DNA of 64,000 nucleotides from Apostichopus japonicus. Taxonomy: Eukaryota; Echinodermata; Holothuroidea; Aspidochirotida; Stichopodidae. The DNA is taken from positions 9,279,001 to 9,343,000 of the forward strand of contig NC_092562.1 in assembly GCF_037975245.1 (NCBI RefSeq). Direction: 5' to 3'. Positions 33,951 to 47,800 of the stretch are shown here, piece by piece (within the stretch, counting starts at the first letter, position 1; each line of letters starts with the position of its first letter). Under the pieces are notes generated by a model. The model saw only the letters and a program-made list of their open reading frames with translations, had not been told where the DNA came from and made no database searches. The translations under genes were made by a program, and so were the position numbers.

Positions 33951-34964
33951 TAGGACAAGGTCGCGACACACTTTTCTTGCTAACACACTCACACTTCCTC
34001 ACATTTCTGATCTGGGGTGAAGTACAATACCTCATCTCTCAATACATTCCATGTAGGGAGATCAGGTAATACATCGAAGCATATAATACCAACTGCGCAT
34101 TCGTATATATTCAAGGGAACGAAGTGCCATTTGGAGCCCGAATAGCTTTTTTTGAGACCGACTTGACGCTGCAGCATTTTGTAGGAAAGCAAACAATACA
34201 AAAACAAAAATGTGTGAGAGATAGAGAGGATTCACTCAATGGAATCCCTGCGGAAGCTACAACACATTTATATATTTCTTGTTCTCTCTCTCACCCCCTC
34301 CCACCCCTCCCTCGTATGTAAGCCCCTGCGCATGCGCAAGTGAAATCGTAGGTAATATTAACCACAAGCTCTCTTTTCTCCGACGTCTTTATTCTCCATA
34401 AAGATCACATATTTCGAACAGGAATGCTTATAAAAAGAAGAGGAAGAAGAAATACAATGAACTCTCTCTTACAATTTTTACATCAAACCTAAAAGAGAAA
34501 GAAATTACCTAACATTTAACAATTACTTACCTCCTTGTCGTTATCAATATCCATAGTTTAATCGAGATCGGGGGAAAACAATTTCTCTAACAGTCAGTAA
34601 GCATATTTGGAAAATATTCAAAATAGCCGTTGCAAGGTTTGTCTATTGAATCAGCAACCAAAATACCAATACTGAGAAATACGCATGCACTGACAACAAA
34701 AAAATCTTCAATGAAATATATAAAGATTTCAAGTTTTCTGAAGAAGTCACTCTCTTAACATCTTTTGCATGCATGGCTTCAACAGAGCTCTTCCAGTCTA
34801 TGTTTAATAAACTAAAATACATGTGAAAGGGTAAACATTATTGCATACGTATTTTCATTATAAGTCTTCTGTAATGTATTCTATAGTATTCTGAAACTGC
34901 ACATGGATCCCTTTCTTCAATTGTTTTCTCAATCATTCTGTACACATACATATACATAGCGTAT
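33951..34964. other. No gene seen
   Basis: Flank right of the transposon. The first bases continue the interrupted 256-bp repeat. The rest is AT-rich with no exon chain. Confidence 0.35.
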
Positions 34965-34980
34965 TCATATATGATATAAT

Positions 34981-35175
34981 CTACACCCTAACCAACTATA
35001 GGCCATGTACACTGATTGTATTATGTCCATAGGTTCGAAACTAGTAAGGAAGGTCGTCATTCCACTGTGGGCTTTCAGTGCCACCTGTATCGAACAATGG
35101 AACAATACTAGTCCTGTTTTTGGTGACAAATTTTGCCTTACTCTATAGAGACCAATCATGGTGCTAACCAACTTG
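34981..35175 (-). repeat. tRNA-like composite repeat, degenerate copy
   Basis: It shares with 35910-36085 the block running from CACCCTAACCA...AGGC through GGTTCGAAAC(T/C)(A/G)GTAAGG to TTTTGCCTTACTCTA and GTGCTAACCAAC. Only the 5' part of the tRNA-like segment (minus strand) is left. Confidence 0.7.
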
Positions 35176-35714
35176 AAATCATTTGTGAATCCGACTCTGC
35201 TAAATCAAGTGGAAATAAATGAATGAAATGAATGAATGCAAATGAATATACATACATATGAAATTGTAATGAGTTGGAAAATCATATTAATACTCATCCA
35301 CACCAGTAGAATCACTGTGTTCGAGTGAAACGAACGTTGGGTCTGTGACATGAAGGTCCGGGTATGGTTCCTACTTCGCCTGATTATTCCCCAAAAGACA
35401 ACACCAAAAGTGGAATTGTATATGAATATGTCGGTAGATGGATTATATATGTATATAGGCAGATAGGTAGCTAATATCGTTTATTTATAATAAGCTCACC
35501 CCAGTCGTTACAAAGCACTGACAGGATTTCCCGCCTTCCTGCTATTTATGTATTCAATCGTTTAAACATAACATGACTCTATTAAGAGTTGTAATCCATG
35601 GCGGCATATGCTCTTAAAATGATATCAAAGTCACACATTATAACGTTTATATCTATATACACATGGATCGTTATTATGAAAGAATCAATAAACGCTAACC
35701 GACAAGGGCTGCAT

Positions 35715-36085
<371 letters not shown>

Positions 36086-36181
36086 AATCATTTGTGATTC
36101 CTAAAGCCGGATCTCGAAAGAGATACTTTGAACATACTTTATGTTAATAAAATGGAGGTAAACGACAACGGCAAATGAATA

Positions 36182-36255
36182 TATATAAATGAAAATCTTA
36201 ATGAGTTTGAAAATCAAGAACAGTGAAAAAACTGCCAGCCTCCACCGGGATTACA
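36182..36255 (-). repeat. Fragment of the same composite repeat
   Basis: A tail segment plus the first bases of the tRNA-like part (CCAGCCTCCACCGGGATTAC), broken off at the B box. Confidence 0.65.
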
Positions 36256-36332
36256 TAAATATATATCTATCTTTTAAAAGTTAAAAAAAAAAAATACCGA
36301 AATAGTTATCACGTAGAAATATTATCTACGTT

Positions 36333-36715
36333 ATCTGCTGCCACCAGTCTGTATCATTTCGATATGTTCAAAGTATTCTTCGCACCCTCCCCCCCCCCCC
36401 ACTTCGGTCCCCTCACCCTTCCCTTTCCATGGTATAGAGTATCACCGGTCATCTGCTGCCACCAGTCTGTATCATTTCGATATGTTCAAGGTATTCTTCG
36501 CACCCTCCCCCCCCCCACCTCGGTCCCCCTCACCCTTCCTTTTCCATGGTATAGAGTATCACCGGTCATCTGCTGCCACCAGTCTGAATCATTTCGATAT
36601 GTTCAAAGTATTCTTCGCACCCCCCCACCTCGGTCCCCCTCACCCTTCCTTTTCCATGGTATAGAGTATCACCGGTCATCTGCTGCCACCAGTCTGCATC
36701 ATTTCGATATGTGCA
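36333..36715. repeat. Minisatellite, 110-118 bp units x 3.3
   Basis: Units start with ATCTGCTGCCACCAGTCTG at 36333, 36451, 36568 and 36678 (the last partial). Length differences come from a poly-C tract inside each unit (CACCC...CACTTCGG). The Pro/Ser-rich frames across it are repeat translations. Confidence 0.95.
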
Positions 36716-37298
36716 ACATCTTCATCCTCCTCACTGTACACTGGATTCCGATGTGGATGACCGTTCTGTGAAATGACGTCATGTGATGTTAAAGTGATAA
36801 ATTAACTGTTGACAGATCAATATAAAGCAAAGAGGACCAAATAATGAAGTCAATCACTTTCCTTAATTACTTTCAGTAAATAACGGGAGAATTTCAATAA
36901 AGACATATATTAATAAATAGTGAGACACAATGACGGGACAGACGAACAGATGGATCAATGGATAGTTTCCCCGTGAGTTAGTGAGGGCGGTATTGAAGAA
37001 CTTAGCATGCATAGACTCCGGGGTGTGACCTGATGAATTCACTTTGGCTTCGGCTTTGAGTACATGCTGCCGTGTTGGACAAATCTAACCGTATTAGTAA
37101 TTACCGACTTTGCGATTCGCGTTATAGTCATTGTCGACTTTGCAATCCGCGATACCCCTCCCAATTTTGCAAGGTCGGTATCTGGAGTGACTGGAGTGAC
37201 TCCAAAGTATATACCATATCAGGATTAGAGGAACATGCTTTCGTAATTGGCAAGTTTGAAAGTTTACTTTAAACCATTTATTTTTTACACAAATTGGC

Positions 37299-37433
37299 TC
37301 ATGTTTGGATACTAATTTTGTTAAGAGTTTTGGGTGATTTATCAGTTTTGGCGCCTCGAATGAATGGGCTCCGATGATTTGAGAAATGAGTCCTGAATAT
37401 CTGTGGTAATAAAATGCATTTTTTTGGCTTCCT
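37299..37433 (-). CDS. PLPPR-like last exon (tentative)
   Basis: A perfect branch-site sequence TACTAAC stands 18 bases before CAATAG. The phase-0 frame codes 44 basic residues (RKPKKCILLPQIFRTHFSNH ... NKISIQT) and ends in TGA. The length gives a PLPPR-sized protein, but the tail is not conserved enough to confirm. Confidence 0.4.
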   Translation of the reverse strand, partial: RKPKKCILLPQIFRTHFSNHRSPFIRGAKTDKSPKTLNKISIQT

Positions 37434-38782
37434 CTATTGACATTCTTTTCGTTAGTAGCATCAATATTAATCAAAACCTATTCTTTAAGGACAAACACAT
37501 AGGAAAAAGTACTTAACATGGAGGATCATATATGTTAAAGTAATGTGTGCAAGGCTTCGGGCCACTTGAAGACGGAACACGTCACGCGATTCTTCATATC
37601 TGAATTCTATTTCATTTCTTGTGTGTTTGCACGGAAAACCGATGACAAATTCACATTCAGCATATATTACAGAAATGAAGAAGGTTACAAAAGGTGTAAA
37701 CATTTCCCAACGTGTGAAGTTCTAAATTCAGATATCTGAAATAGCCCTCAATTTCAGACGCCTTCATATTTTCAGTCCCATATTACATTAATTTCCAAAA
37801 CGGCTTTCCATATACGCGCGAATGGGCGACTTGTTTTAATAGCACGGTCTGATATCTTCTTCTCGTATGATTTTCCTTATTAGCCGTATACCCAGCATAG
37901 CACGAGATTTCTCTGAACTGAATTGATTCAGTATTTGACACTTCTAGTCAAAGTTGCGTGCGTCGCATGACAAGGGATATTTAGTAAAACACATCTCCAT
38001 CAGGGTAACTGAGATGAGATAACTGCGCACCTACCTTCCCACCCATCCACCCGTACTATGTTTTGTAAATGTTTGATATATTTAATATATACAGGGCTGT
38101 AGCCATGGAAACACGTACCTTTCAAACTTTCCTCCCATATGTTCTTGCAAATGGCACCATATTTTCTTGAATCTAAGCCCTCTTACCGAAACACACGTGG
38201 AGGTCCCCCTCCCCTTAGACCCATCTCTAGCAAAGTTTTGTGTCCCTCTTCCTCAAATTTGAGTTCGTAACAGAACGTAGAGTCTAAATGGTATCATTAA
38301 AGCCATATCGATACAAGCGTCAAATGCCTTGACTGGGGATAGCACCATATCCCATATTTTCCCTGCCGACGCCATATATTATCGGGCCCCAAATTGAGAC
38401 ATGGAGCCTCCATAAAAGTATTTTTGGAAACTGCTAAAGGAAATTGACAGGTTTAATATTTGCAACCCATTCTGATGAGCTTCATGTCAACTACTTTCGA
38501 ACATATCTGCCAAACTGGCCAGTGTTCCTAACATACATATAATGTTGAGGTTCTATTCTGTATATTATTTGCAGAATAAATGTACTGTAATGACAAAAAG
38601 CCTCTTTCAAAAATACTAACCGGTGGTCTTGAAATGTGGTGAATCCTCGGAAATCGCATCGGTGAAGATGGAAATGTGCTGAAGAAATTTGAGTTATCCT
38701 CGAAGCACGGTCTGTCGTCATTGGCCCGACAAGATTCATTGAAGGACTGAAGAACACATACAACCTGAGAAAAACAGTTATA

Positions 38783-38826
<44 letters not shown>

Positions 38827-41800
38827 GAATCTGGCAACGTCAGATTGAATATCGTCAGGGTAATTCACTTGAAACTGTCTTCTTTTAATAAAAAAAAAAT
38901 CAATCAATTATGCACAGAGGAGAAACTAATAATTGTTTCAAAAAAAGTTGCATTTAATTAATTTAAAATTACAGGGAAATCTTTTCAGCTACGCAAAAAT
39001 TTCGATTTGTGTCCGTATTTCAAGGATAAACCAACAAGAAGATTTTAATCGCCTAAGTCTAGCCTTTAAAACCATTGCCGTGATGATATCACAGACCACC
39101 TACCCACTTATTGGAGTAATTGAAGGTTTAGTCAGTCACAACTGGTTAATTTCAGTTAACCATGTCTGGAGTTAGGGACAGGATCGATATTGAGATGTGC
39201 TTTTCAACTACTACGGTACTAATCAATGTACTGGGAAAAATTTTCTCTTCAGTGTAAAATCTTACAGTATCTGTCACAGGAATATCTCTTTCAAGATGCA
39301 TTGTGGTTCAGCTGAGTAATTTACCACAGTGAAGTGTTGTAGACTGCTTACACCTTTAGATTAATAAATAGTCCAAACTATAAATGACCATAGCAACCAT
39401 CAAGTTCAGTTACTTATTTTTCCTGAGAAAATTTGTTAAATTGTTCGGCTGATATCTTACACTTGTATTGTAACATGACTACAATATGATATTTGTCGAG
39501 TTGTGTTAAGTTTTCATGTATGAAATATCAACAAAAATGGTCAAATGCAAAGTCAAATATGCATAATGTTGGTGTCCGCTTTTTACAAGGTAACATATTG
39601 CTTCCTGGAGGTTTGAAACACCTGAATTGACCCAAAAGATCAGATAGGTGTACCTGACTGAAAATGGGGTGGGGTTGAGGGATGGTGGAGGGGTGATAGT
39701 ATCATGTGATATCCCCATAGTGCTGCATTCCAAAAATACATAAAGAAAATATCATGTCAACAAAGGCATACCAGGTACAAAGCTATGAAAGTACCCATCG
39801 CGAAACCAGTCCAGACGTCGATCCAGAAATGGCGATGAGACATCACTCTGGATGCACCCCACATAAAGGCTCCCCCTACGGACGAGACTCCCAAAAGAAC
39901 AGGAGGTAATCTTGCATTTGGTATTACCACGTGGTTTGTTATGTAAGCCTTCAGAAAGAAAGAAAAAATGAGTGAGGTATACAGAAACGTATAGATGGTA
40001 TCTTACATTAAACGAAAAAAAAAAATAAACAGAAAATAATTATATTTGAGTATGCAACCTCATCAGTGATATTGGTAAGTTACTGCGTGTGGGTGGGCGT
40101 GTGGGTAGTGGGAAGGAGGTGGGGAGCATCCATTAATTTAAGAAACCCCTCCACTAGTTTGTCGTTTAGCGATATGTACACTAGTCTTGAAGTAAGCAAT
40201 CACGTCAAACAATTATATTCATTATATTCATATATGTACAATTTGCATTTTGCACACAAAAGAAAAAGCAAACAAACAATGTGCCATCCATTCCCTGTTT
40301 ACCCTTCTACCAGCCTCCACCCCATCCCATTTCCCTACCGACGTATTTATAACTCTTCCTATATGCCTAGTCACCGTCAAATTGATTAAAACCAAATAAG
40401 TGACCAACCCTGTAACGAAACAAAATTGAAAATTAAAAAAAAAAAATGTTTAATTTGAATGTATTTTCTACGATACGATTTTGAAGTGTAACATGTTAAT
40501 GACAAAAACGTGTTACGTCAACAGGCGACTATTATGAATTTAACTGTATACACAGCTTTAATTAGTTACCTGTTGTGACGTCAAAGACATGAACGAGAAA
40601 CATCGCAATCGAATGTAAAACAACAAAGGCTTATAATTAACATAAATATTCTCCAATATCTATAGATGTGAAATAAAAACAATATGTCCTCACATATGAA
40701 GTAATGTTACAAGTTGTTTCGTCCATTGAAGTATACATTGTCACATTTTTTCACTTTTTGACCGTTCTAGTCAATATTGCATTGCTGTTTACTTCTTTAG
40801 TACGACAACAACATATACATACCTGAAGACCATATAGCAATTTTAATATTGTTAACCTCCTGTTTTTGTTTTGTTTTTTGTTTTGTTTTGTCAATTGTAA
40901 GTTGTTTGTTATGTAGGTCCGTCTATATATACTATAATACCACGCTTAGATAATCTATTGTTTTCCTAATGGATTTCACGATGTCAGCTGAACATGGACC
41001 ATTACCCATCTCCCCTCTCCCCTCTGCCTTCTCCCTCGCCCTCGGCATCCCCTCCCATACAGTTACAACACTTTGCAATACGACTTTAAGCATGACTGTC
41101 GTGTTCACAAGTAATTTTTCCCACAAGACATAGTTTTGCAGTTTCTTTTGGTTTTCAGGATATTCCCCTTTAACTTTGTTTAAAAGTTCGGAATGTTTCT
41201 TTGAAGGATTACGTCATAATTCATGAAAATAAAAAACAAAAAGAAGAAGCTGAATGCGTTAGTAATAGCTGTTCCAGTTAACCTATTTAACCTATTTAAC
41301 CTATTTTTAATCTATGCAATGTTCCTTTAATTGACGATGACATCAGCCACTCAGTGAAGACTTGTATGTTCATATCAATTGTTTGATAAAATTGTTTTAA
41401 AATTTTCTTTTAACTTCATATCTACAACAGTGCATACGTGGATGACATTCAAGCACAAATTGTCCTTGACAAGTTTGTCATGAATTATTAAAATGTAATT
41501 GATGACACAAACGTCTTATATATTCCCGTTAATTCGTTTTTGCATCTGACCTTATGATCTGCTTATAGGGCGATGCAGTCCAACTCACTTTGATTGATTA
41601 ACCTACATTGTTTAAAAGGTCATTTCTCCAACAACAAAAATAAATAAATAAATACATTTTTTTTGACAAACCGACAGCACTGTATTTGCAACAAAACATT
41701 TGCAACAAAACAAACAGGTTTGCAACAAAACATAATTATGTCAGGCCTAAAGTCACCCTTTAGCATTCTTCTCATGATGACGTCACCATCTCAGTCCTGA

Positions 41801-44800
41801 CCTAATTGTTAATATTAACTCCACCTGCAAGGAGAATAATGCTAATGCCGCACTATTATGACAACACTAAAATCTTTGGGAAAAGGCGAAAGCCCGATGA
41901 TTCCTCGCAGTCGTTGACAATCAACGTGTGGCTTCTCCCAATATACGCAATGTTAAGTACAGTAACATCTGTTTACCAGCACTGCAGGCTATATCGTCAA
42001 TAAGAACTGATTCTGGGTTTGGTTAACCTTCCTTTTCCACCCACTCCTTCGCGATTCGACTCTTTTACGTATACATGATGTAGTAGACACAATGTACAAA
42101 CAATCAATTCAGTAAAACGACATGTACCGTATATAAGAGTATAAAGCAATTTCATAGAAGTAAATTTAATAAAATGTCTGTCTTACCGTCATGAAAATCG
42201 ACGAGAATGAACCCAGTGATGCATGCAGGGATGGAAAGGACCTCCTGCAAATTAAATCAAACGCCGTCATATATTAATTAATAACATGTAAAATATGTTT
42301 CTATGTGGTATATTGTTAAGTAACGACTTTTTGTCATGTGAAAGCGTTATCGTTAATTTAAAGAACGTTTCAGAGTTTGATTCGCAATAATGAAGGGCTT
42401 TTTTCCTCTGACCTATCTGCAAATAAGATTGATCTATTTCATGTTATTTAAGTGGTATTTTTGTGTCATGAATTATGCAGAAAAAGACTCAATATTTTGA
42501 AGTTTAGGTGTCTGAGAAAACATTCAACGGTATACTAACGTATGATTGGCTGGAATATTTCTACATAATTTTGCAATATTTCGGTCATCGCTCTGATGGT
42601 TTAATCGTTGCACATATATAACTCCATTATGTGAATCTTGAAGCAGATTCCTGGCCTCTAATTTAAATGTCATCTGTGTTGCCCTCACCCTCCCACCCGA
42701 CTGCACGCTTTCCCCCGATTGACGATGGAGATCAACCCCACCCCTCCCCTTGTGCACCCTATTCTTTGTATAAAAGGAGATCCGTAAAACCATCCCGCTC
42801 GTTGGTCCGTCATGTTCAGATAATCGCATAGTAAAGAAAATCAATTCACCTCCGTACATCTCAAAATATCAGTGTCAACGCTGTACTGGATTGGATCATT
42901 GATCCAGCCAAGCATTGAGACAAGGTAAGAGAACTATTTGGATAATAGCTTGTGATTGTTCCTTATTAGCGAGTATGTAACGGCTTAGTCCAGTCGAAGA
43001 ACCTATTTAACCCCAAAATTGACGTAGGCCCAGATGTGGCATAGAGTCGTTTGCTAACTTTTGAAGTTTATACCTAAGTTGTAATCGCTTCTGATTCGAA
43101 GATGGGCTAAATGAAACGTTTAACCATGGGCGGTGATTTGGGGGGGGGGGGGGGTTGGGTGCGGTGGGGGGGGGAGGATGCAGTCATTGTAGGGTGTGTC
43201 ACGTTTTGTGGTTTGGATCCATTGTTGGATGGTCACTAAAGAACTTTCTTCTAGGCTGGCTAGAAAACACAAACAATTAAAAGCTCACGTTCACACAGTG
43301 CGCTAAGCATTTTGTCAATATGCATTAATACGACTGAATCGCCAGTGGGTAATATTATCATATACCCCACCTTTCTCTACCTAACTGCGCGAAATATCGC
43401 AACAATACTCTTCGCACACATCATCTAGGGCATAAGAATTGGGGCTCTTAATTATGAAACATTATCTAATTGCTATATAACCTATAATATGCTAATGAGC
43501 GTCAAGTTTAACGGATACTAAACTCTCCCGTGCATCATTCCCACGGTCCGCAAACTAAGATGGCAACCTAAAAGTTTGTCGTGAAATATTTCCGTATATC
43601 GCGGGATTTTTCGGGAATTTTATCTCTATCGTTTCGAGAGGTTGCCTATATGTACATAGTCCAAGCTAGCTCTTATGCATTCCGAGAATCGATTCTGAGG
43701 GGTGTCAGAGGTGTCGTGTACTTCTGTGCGGGGTGGGGGGGGGGGCTCTTTAGCCACCCAAAAATCATGGTCGGGTTCAAACCACCCCTTCCCATTCTCA
43801 GACAGTATTAAAAACTTGACTTGTGGACACTACATGAATATATAACAGGTATATGCGATACTACCTTAACAGTCGAAAAATCTGTCAATATCGTTTCAAA
43901 CTGTGCAAACTATAGCACCATGTTGCAATTAGGCATGCTCCATTTTATCCAAATTTCTCAAAGGGAGGACCTTAGACACTATCCACGTACTAGACGACTT
44001 AACTTCCTAGCCCCTCCCTCCCCCAGTATATTAAGGTGGTTGCGCCGTTGGTCTTGTAGCCTGTACATGCTAACCAGCATGGATATAGCCATTGTAGGTT
44101 AACGTTCATTATCAACATAGGCGTAGGAGCCCAATCTGATTTGTGGGGGGGGGGGGGGCTGTAACGACTCGCCCGAAAAATATAACCAAATTTTTCCTCG
44201 CGCTATGTTGATTTGCATATTATATAGGCAAGCACCGGTTATAATATCGCATGCCAATATCATACAATCATTTGCCGTGTTATTACCCTTCCATATTGAT
44301 TATAATTATTAGGAAAGTCGTTACATGTAATTATTTACATGTAATTATACATGTATCATTATTATCATTATTTTTGCAAAAATAATGATAATAATAATAT
44401 AATTTTAACCTTTGAAAAACACATTGCAAATTATTTCTCTTTCAGTAGGTGCCCAAAAAATTCTCAGCATATTGCCCGAATTTTCACAAAAATATTTGGT
44501 TGGGGGCTGCAGCACCCCCAGCCCCCCCGGCCTCCTACGCCTATGATTATCAACGTACAGATTATCAATTAGAAAACGTTTCCTCTTGAACGAAAGATAG
44601 TGAGTGCTTAATTCGGTGTTTATGTTTGCTTAAACTTCCGCCATGCCCTGAGAGGGTTATGTACATATACAGGACATTCGCTTTTTTAACTACAGCAGAA
44701 TGAATTGAATGCTATACATGGTGACTGCTATGACACATACGAACAAGTTACACTGCCTCAATTGAACACTGGGTCAGTAAATTCATGTTTGGCTGTTACC

Positions 44801-47800
44801 TCAAATCTCACCTGGCTTGATCTATTAACGTTGCATTTGTGTTGGTATCGCATTCATATGACGTCACAAACTGCGAACAATTCAAGTTACCATAGTTCGG
44901 TCGGCATACGGTGAGAAAGTACGGTGTTAGTTTACCGGTAAACCGTTGAGTGAAATCCGTTAGAATCCACGTCGAGAAAAATCCAACAGCGAATACACCT
45001 GACGAAACGAAATGAATGGTTTTTATCTTTTATCAATGACAAATTATCACGGGAACATGTGCCGGGGCGGCGAAGAATTTCACAACTTATTCTGTGGTCG
45101 CGACACCGTGCTATTTTGTGGGTCAAATGGAAAGTAAGGGCCGGTTAGGGTCATCTCCGTACACGTATCAAGTTAAACGTCTCATATGTTCAGTAAATAT
45201 AAATCAGAAAACTTTGTATCAAACTTGAAATGATAGTAGTTAAACTTACAATTCGGACATGCTTAAATTAATATTGTGTATGTAACGTTAGGGGAGAATG
45301 AAATAGTTAGTTGGTTTGGTCTATCACACAGAAGACTGACTTCCAATGCATCTTGGATGCCATCATTAATATACATGCATCATAAATATATAAATAAATT
45401 AAAAAATTAAAATAAAGTAAATAGGTAAGAACACATGCACTTATAACGGTGTAATGAGATATGGGCCTGCATATAAAAAAAATATAAAAAATTCAAGTGA
45501 CACTGCAGGTAAAGGTATCATTTTTCTTCGTGTAAGAAATAACATCCCATTCTTATATCTTGTATACCACGGTGTATCACAAGATGGTACCCATTTACAT
45601 ACACATTTTCATGTGATGAAAAGAGAGCGGGAAATTTATGTTAATTTATTCAATAGACTAAACCGAAGACTTGGTTTCTCACAATCTGCCAAATGCTTAT
45701 GTAGAACTAGTATACTGTTTAACGTATAATCTAAAACATGGCGTTCGATAATGATGTACGAGTACTTTCTTAGGTAACACGTCAAGGAAGAATTCGCTGA
45801 GTAGTTTACCCATTTAGCATTCACCACAAATCTTTCAAAGTTTTACAGCTTGTTATTTGCTTCCATCAACTCATTGAAAACTTCCTTTGTTAACTGTACG
45901 TGGCCATCTACACCACAATGTAAACAGACATATCTCAACCTGTATTCCGATGTAAACAAATTCGACTTGATTACTTAACATGGATGTTGACATTTAAAGC
46001 TATTATACAAACAGTACTTGGAATGTTACCGTATGCTGATAGAAATGTACACATAGTTTATCATTCATTGCTATATATAACTTGCAGAAGTTTGAAGTGA
46101 TTACAATTGATGAAGCAATATATATTTCAAAGGTTACCATATAAATTTGAACATGAATTGTCTAGATAAAGACTATACGTCCGCTAAATTGAGTTTATAG
46201 GCTTTGACCGGCAGTGACGTTGATAAAACGTCTCCGAAATATACTGTCATTATATCTGTGATTCCTAGTTGACCAGATACAATTTCGTCCATAATTATTA
46301 AAGACCTTAGCTTTTGAGGCATATTTTCACAACTAACGCATAGACTGAGATATAGGAAATCTTTGGGTATCACATAAACAATATAGATCACGCACATTAG
46401 GACTGATACAACAACACAACCGGTATAGACACATTGAAGACCACTAATGAAGCAGTATATATATAGTTATTTGAACAGCTACGCATAGAAGCAGTGAAGT
46501 AATCATACTGTTCTCTTTATGCTAATAATATTTTGTATTTGAAAATAGCAGCTTCAATAGTTAGGCTAATAGACCTACACATATAGCCTATCATGCACTG
46601 ATATGCCTGAATTCAAAGAAGATGATATGTAGACTAGGTTTCCTTTGAGGAAAAAATGACCATAAAATGTTAAAGGTTGGCATAAGGCTCGCTATCAATA
46701 CCACTATAAAGTGATTTAAACTTAAATATATATATATTAAAATTGTTAATACACTGCGGGATAAAAGAACAGTTACATATGTTTATATTATATTTAAAGT
46801 TATAACGATTCGCTTCATTCAACGGTCGAGTCAAGTTATTGCCAGTGGTTTTCCTGGCTCGAGTTGAGTCACAGTTTACTTGAGTTATACCGTATATATA
46901 TAGTCGTCGTATGGGGAAAAGTTCACAATCTTTTTCGGAACACGAGTCACAACAAATTGTTACAATAATGTCAATAGACATACAGAGAAGGAATAAAAAG
47001 GCATTGACTTTTACCATCGCTTTACAGTATAGTACTAGTAGCGTTTATTGTGCCACTATAAAGAGTAACAAAGATTTATAAGCTGAATGCGGTTCTTGGA
47101 ATTTTCTACTTGAGAAGGATTTACTTCAGACTACAATAAACGAGTCAGCAAATGAAAGGTAAGTTATCATACCCAAGTGAAGGAAATGGGAATTTTAAGA
47201 TCTGATACTTAAATTTCCAGTTAAATTTCATGGGGAGATGGAGGGTAGAAAATTAAAATAGAACTTCACTCACATGATTTTGACGGGGATGGGGTATACA
47301 TTGTATTGAGTGGGAGCGCAGTGGCCGACCACGGGGAAGTGTTTGGGCGGGATGCCAGATATAAGGTGTTACCTCGTAATGAATGTTCAGGCACAAATCT
47401 ACATATCAGAAAGAGCAACTTCTCTGAAATTTAATTGGAACATATCTCTTTCTGTTTTCGTATATTTCTGTCCAAACCTGTCCGCCGGCCGCAGGGGTGG
47501 TGAAAAGTTCAGCACTATTTTTTTTATTAAGGCATGCACGTTTGGGAGTATAAATATAAACCAATATCCTAGTGTGTAACCTACCACAGAAACGCACCAC
47601 GCGTCTCACGCAAGGATGGATACGAAGGCTACAACTGACGACCATCTTGCTGCGGCCTTTCTGCTCAGGAAACTTGCCACAGTTATCGCACATCGCTAGC
47701 ATCCACTCCCCGTACATAAGCTGTGTGGGGAAACAAAATTGATGCAGGTTTAGTGTTACTTAAATACAATAAAATTTGAAGAAAACGGGAGGGAGATGGT

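Noticed and set aside
46670-47017. Frame starting with a signal-like hydrophobic run and cysteines
   Set aside because: It lies in a PLPPR-like intron, the rest is Asn/Tyr/Ile-rich low complexity, and it has no clear donor.
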